This document shows, one piece after another, positions 22,221-23,194 of a DNA stretch of 23,194 nt. A model generated the notes under the pieces. It worked only from the letters and a program-made list of their open reading frames with translations, searched no databases and was not told the origin of the DNA. Made by a program: the position numbers and the translations under genes. The stretch spans positions 1 to 23,194 of the forward strand of contig JAMOBI010000028.1 in NCBI GenBank assembly GCA_039908105.1. The letters run 5' to 3'. The stretch is from Magnetaquiglobus sp039908105. GTDB taxonomy: Bacteria > Pseudomonadota > Magnetococcia > Magnetococcales > Magnetaquicoccaceae. Every line of letters starts with the position of its first letter. Positions within the stretch are counted from its first letter, which is position 1.

Positions 22221-22274
22221 AAAAAAAAATCCCCCTGGAGCATTCGGGCGGATTCTTCCGTGCCCCAGAGGGAT
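22221..22274 (-). terminator. Rho-independent terminator of the S74 tail-fibre-type gene
   Basis: On the minus strand ATCCCTCTGG pairs with CCAGGGGGAT (one mismatch) around a GC-rich loop, followed directly by nine T residues (the A-run at 22221-22229 on the plus strand). It starts 27 bases after the stop of the S74-type gene and is a textbook terminator for it. Confidence 0.85.
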
Positions 22275-22300
22275 CGTGAATTCAAATACTCTCTTAAAGA

Positions 22301-23194
22301 TCAGGCGTTTTCCAATACAGCCACCCGTTCGATCAACACCTGATGACGGGCATGCAGCTCCTGTAGAGCCTTGATCAGGATCGGCACGAAAACATCTTGA
22401 CTCACCGCTCTGTAATACTCTCCGGTTTCGTATGCCTCGTTTGGACGATCGGCTTCGGTCTGGGCTGGACAAGGCTGCCAATCCTCGGGAGCATTTTCAG
22501 GTCGGTCACTCCATGTCTCCCCAGGGAACGGCGTCCACTCCACAACCGGACGGTAAGCGATCGTTGGGACCAGACGAATCAATCCAGGAAAAACCGTTTC
22601 GACCTGTTGAGCAATCATCCCCAAATTCTTTTTGCCGGACTGATCGCCTTTCCAGGTATAATTGACGATCTCAATTTTCATGAGATCGTCCAATTTGGGC
22701 GTTGCCGGAAGGATCTGATCCTTCAAGGAGCGGTCGGACAATTTCACCAAATCCCCATCGGAATCCATCGTGGCAACCGTGGTATTGGTCCCCCCAACAT
22801 TCGACACCCACGATTGAATCACGATATCGGATGTGCTGGTCGCCCGTTTGACACGGACCCCCAAGAGATCTCCACCGGTATCGACATCCAATTGAGCAGC
22901 CGGGGCTTGCGCACCGATACCGACTTTTCTTGCGGTTGTCCCGTATAATCCTGTGGCGAAGAGGACTCCTCCGATATTAAGCTCGTTACTGGCGCTCGTT
23001 GCCGAGGGGGCGATACTGTCTCCAATGACGATGTTGTAGGATCCTGACTGGTTTGCAAGCGCCGTAACACCGACACCAATGTTGTGATCTCCGGCAGCCC
23101 CCCCCAATGCACCATACCCGAGACCACTGCAATACGATAGTGCGGATCCGTAAGTCAATCCTCCAGAGCAACCAACAATGGAATTTCTGGTTCC
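22301..23194 (-). CDS. Tail-fibre-type protein with S74 intramolecular chaperone domain (5' truncated)
   Basis: The frame is open to the window edge, so the start is missing. The visible 297 residues begin with Gly-rich repeats of the GxxxNxxxG..ALxxxxGxxNxxxG kind (e.g. GDHNIGVGVTALANQSGSYN) that form trimeric beta-helical shafts. A receptor-like or neck segment (GIGAQAPAAQLDVD, SDIVIQSW) follows. The last ~140 residues are a peptidase S74 chaperone domain: SDRSLKDQI carries the Ser and Lys expected for self-cleavage, and NYTWKGDQSGKKNLGMIAQQVETVFP is the conserved core. The protein ends in a coiled coil (LIKALQELHARHQVLIERVAVLE). The chaperone helps the trimer fold and is then cut off. No other phage gene is visible, so it may be a cellular surface fibre rather than a prophage piece. 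Confidence 0.85.
   Translation of the reverse strand, partial: GTRNSIVGCSGGLTYGSALSYCSGLGYGALGGAAGDHNIGVGVTALANQSGSYNIVIGDSIAPSATSASNELNIGGVLFATGLYGTTARKVGIGAQAPAAQLDVDTGGDLLGVRVKRATSTSDIVIQSWVSNVGGTNTTVATMDSDGDLVKLSDRSLKDQILPATPKLDDLMKIEIVNYTWKGDQSGKKNLGMIAQQVETVFPGLIRLVPTIAYRPVVEWTPFPGETWSDRPENAPEDWQPCPAQTEADRPNEAYETGEYYRAVSQDVFVPILIKALQELHARHQVLIERVAVLENA

Overview
The window looks like chromosomal DNA of a Gram-negative bacterium, most likely a member of the Pseudomonadota. The evidence is the pair of HlyD-type periplasmic adaptors, an OmpA-family lipoprotein, ClpS/ClpA, a Tat-type amidase and a cytochrome b561, with GC-rich coding DNA and AT-richer gene gaps. The Rpn-like DUF4351 nuclease, cadherin-like giant protein and S74 tail-fibre-type protein would fit a magnetotactic (Magnetococcales or Magnetospirillum-like) lineage, but that is a guess from gene style; there is no rRNA or marker gene to prove it. 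I found no tRNA, rRNA, CRISPR array, transposase or complete prophage.

Layout. (1) 1-5520: the 3' end of a large cadherin-domain surface protein, followed by three tightly packed genes: a periplasmic adaptor, a GAF-like/HlyD membrane fusion protein and an M50 metalloprotease fused to a HlyD-like domain with a PqqD-like N-terminus. This reads as a dedicated export or processing apparatus for the giant protein. (2) 5555-6556: Rpn-type PD-(D/E)XK nuclease. (3) 6557-8643: ppnP, an OmpA/thrombospondin-type-3 lipoprotein, and a gene-free stretch of about 700 bp. (4) 8644-9729: an AmiC-like peptidoglycan amidase that seems to lack the usual autoinhibitory insert. (5) 9822-13001, minus strand: a parD-parE-like toxin-antitoxin pair whose toxin gene overlaps modA, then modB and modC for molybdate uptake. 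Two copies of a hairpin-bearing repeat lie in inverted orientation on either side of the parDE-modA block. (6) 13409-17923: recN, clpS, clpA. (7) 18033-22099, minus strand: a compact operon of cytochrome b561, a PepSY protein, an OmpR-type response regulator, a membrane-anchored short-chain reductase and a sensor kinase. (8) 22301-23194, minus strand: the 3' part of an S74 tail-fibre-type protein with a strong terminator.

How parts work together: ClpS delivers N-degron substrates to ClpA (ClpP is not in the window). ModA, ModB and ModC form one molybdate ABC importer. The b561-PepSY-regulator-reductase-kinase operon looks like an envelope or redox-responsive signalling unit. The export cluster contains no ABC ATPase or TolC, so either these lie outside the window or the M50/HlyD proteins work in an unusual way.
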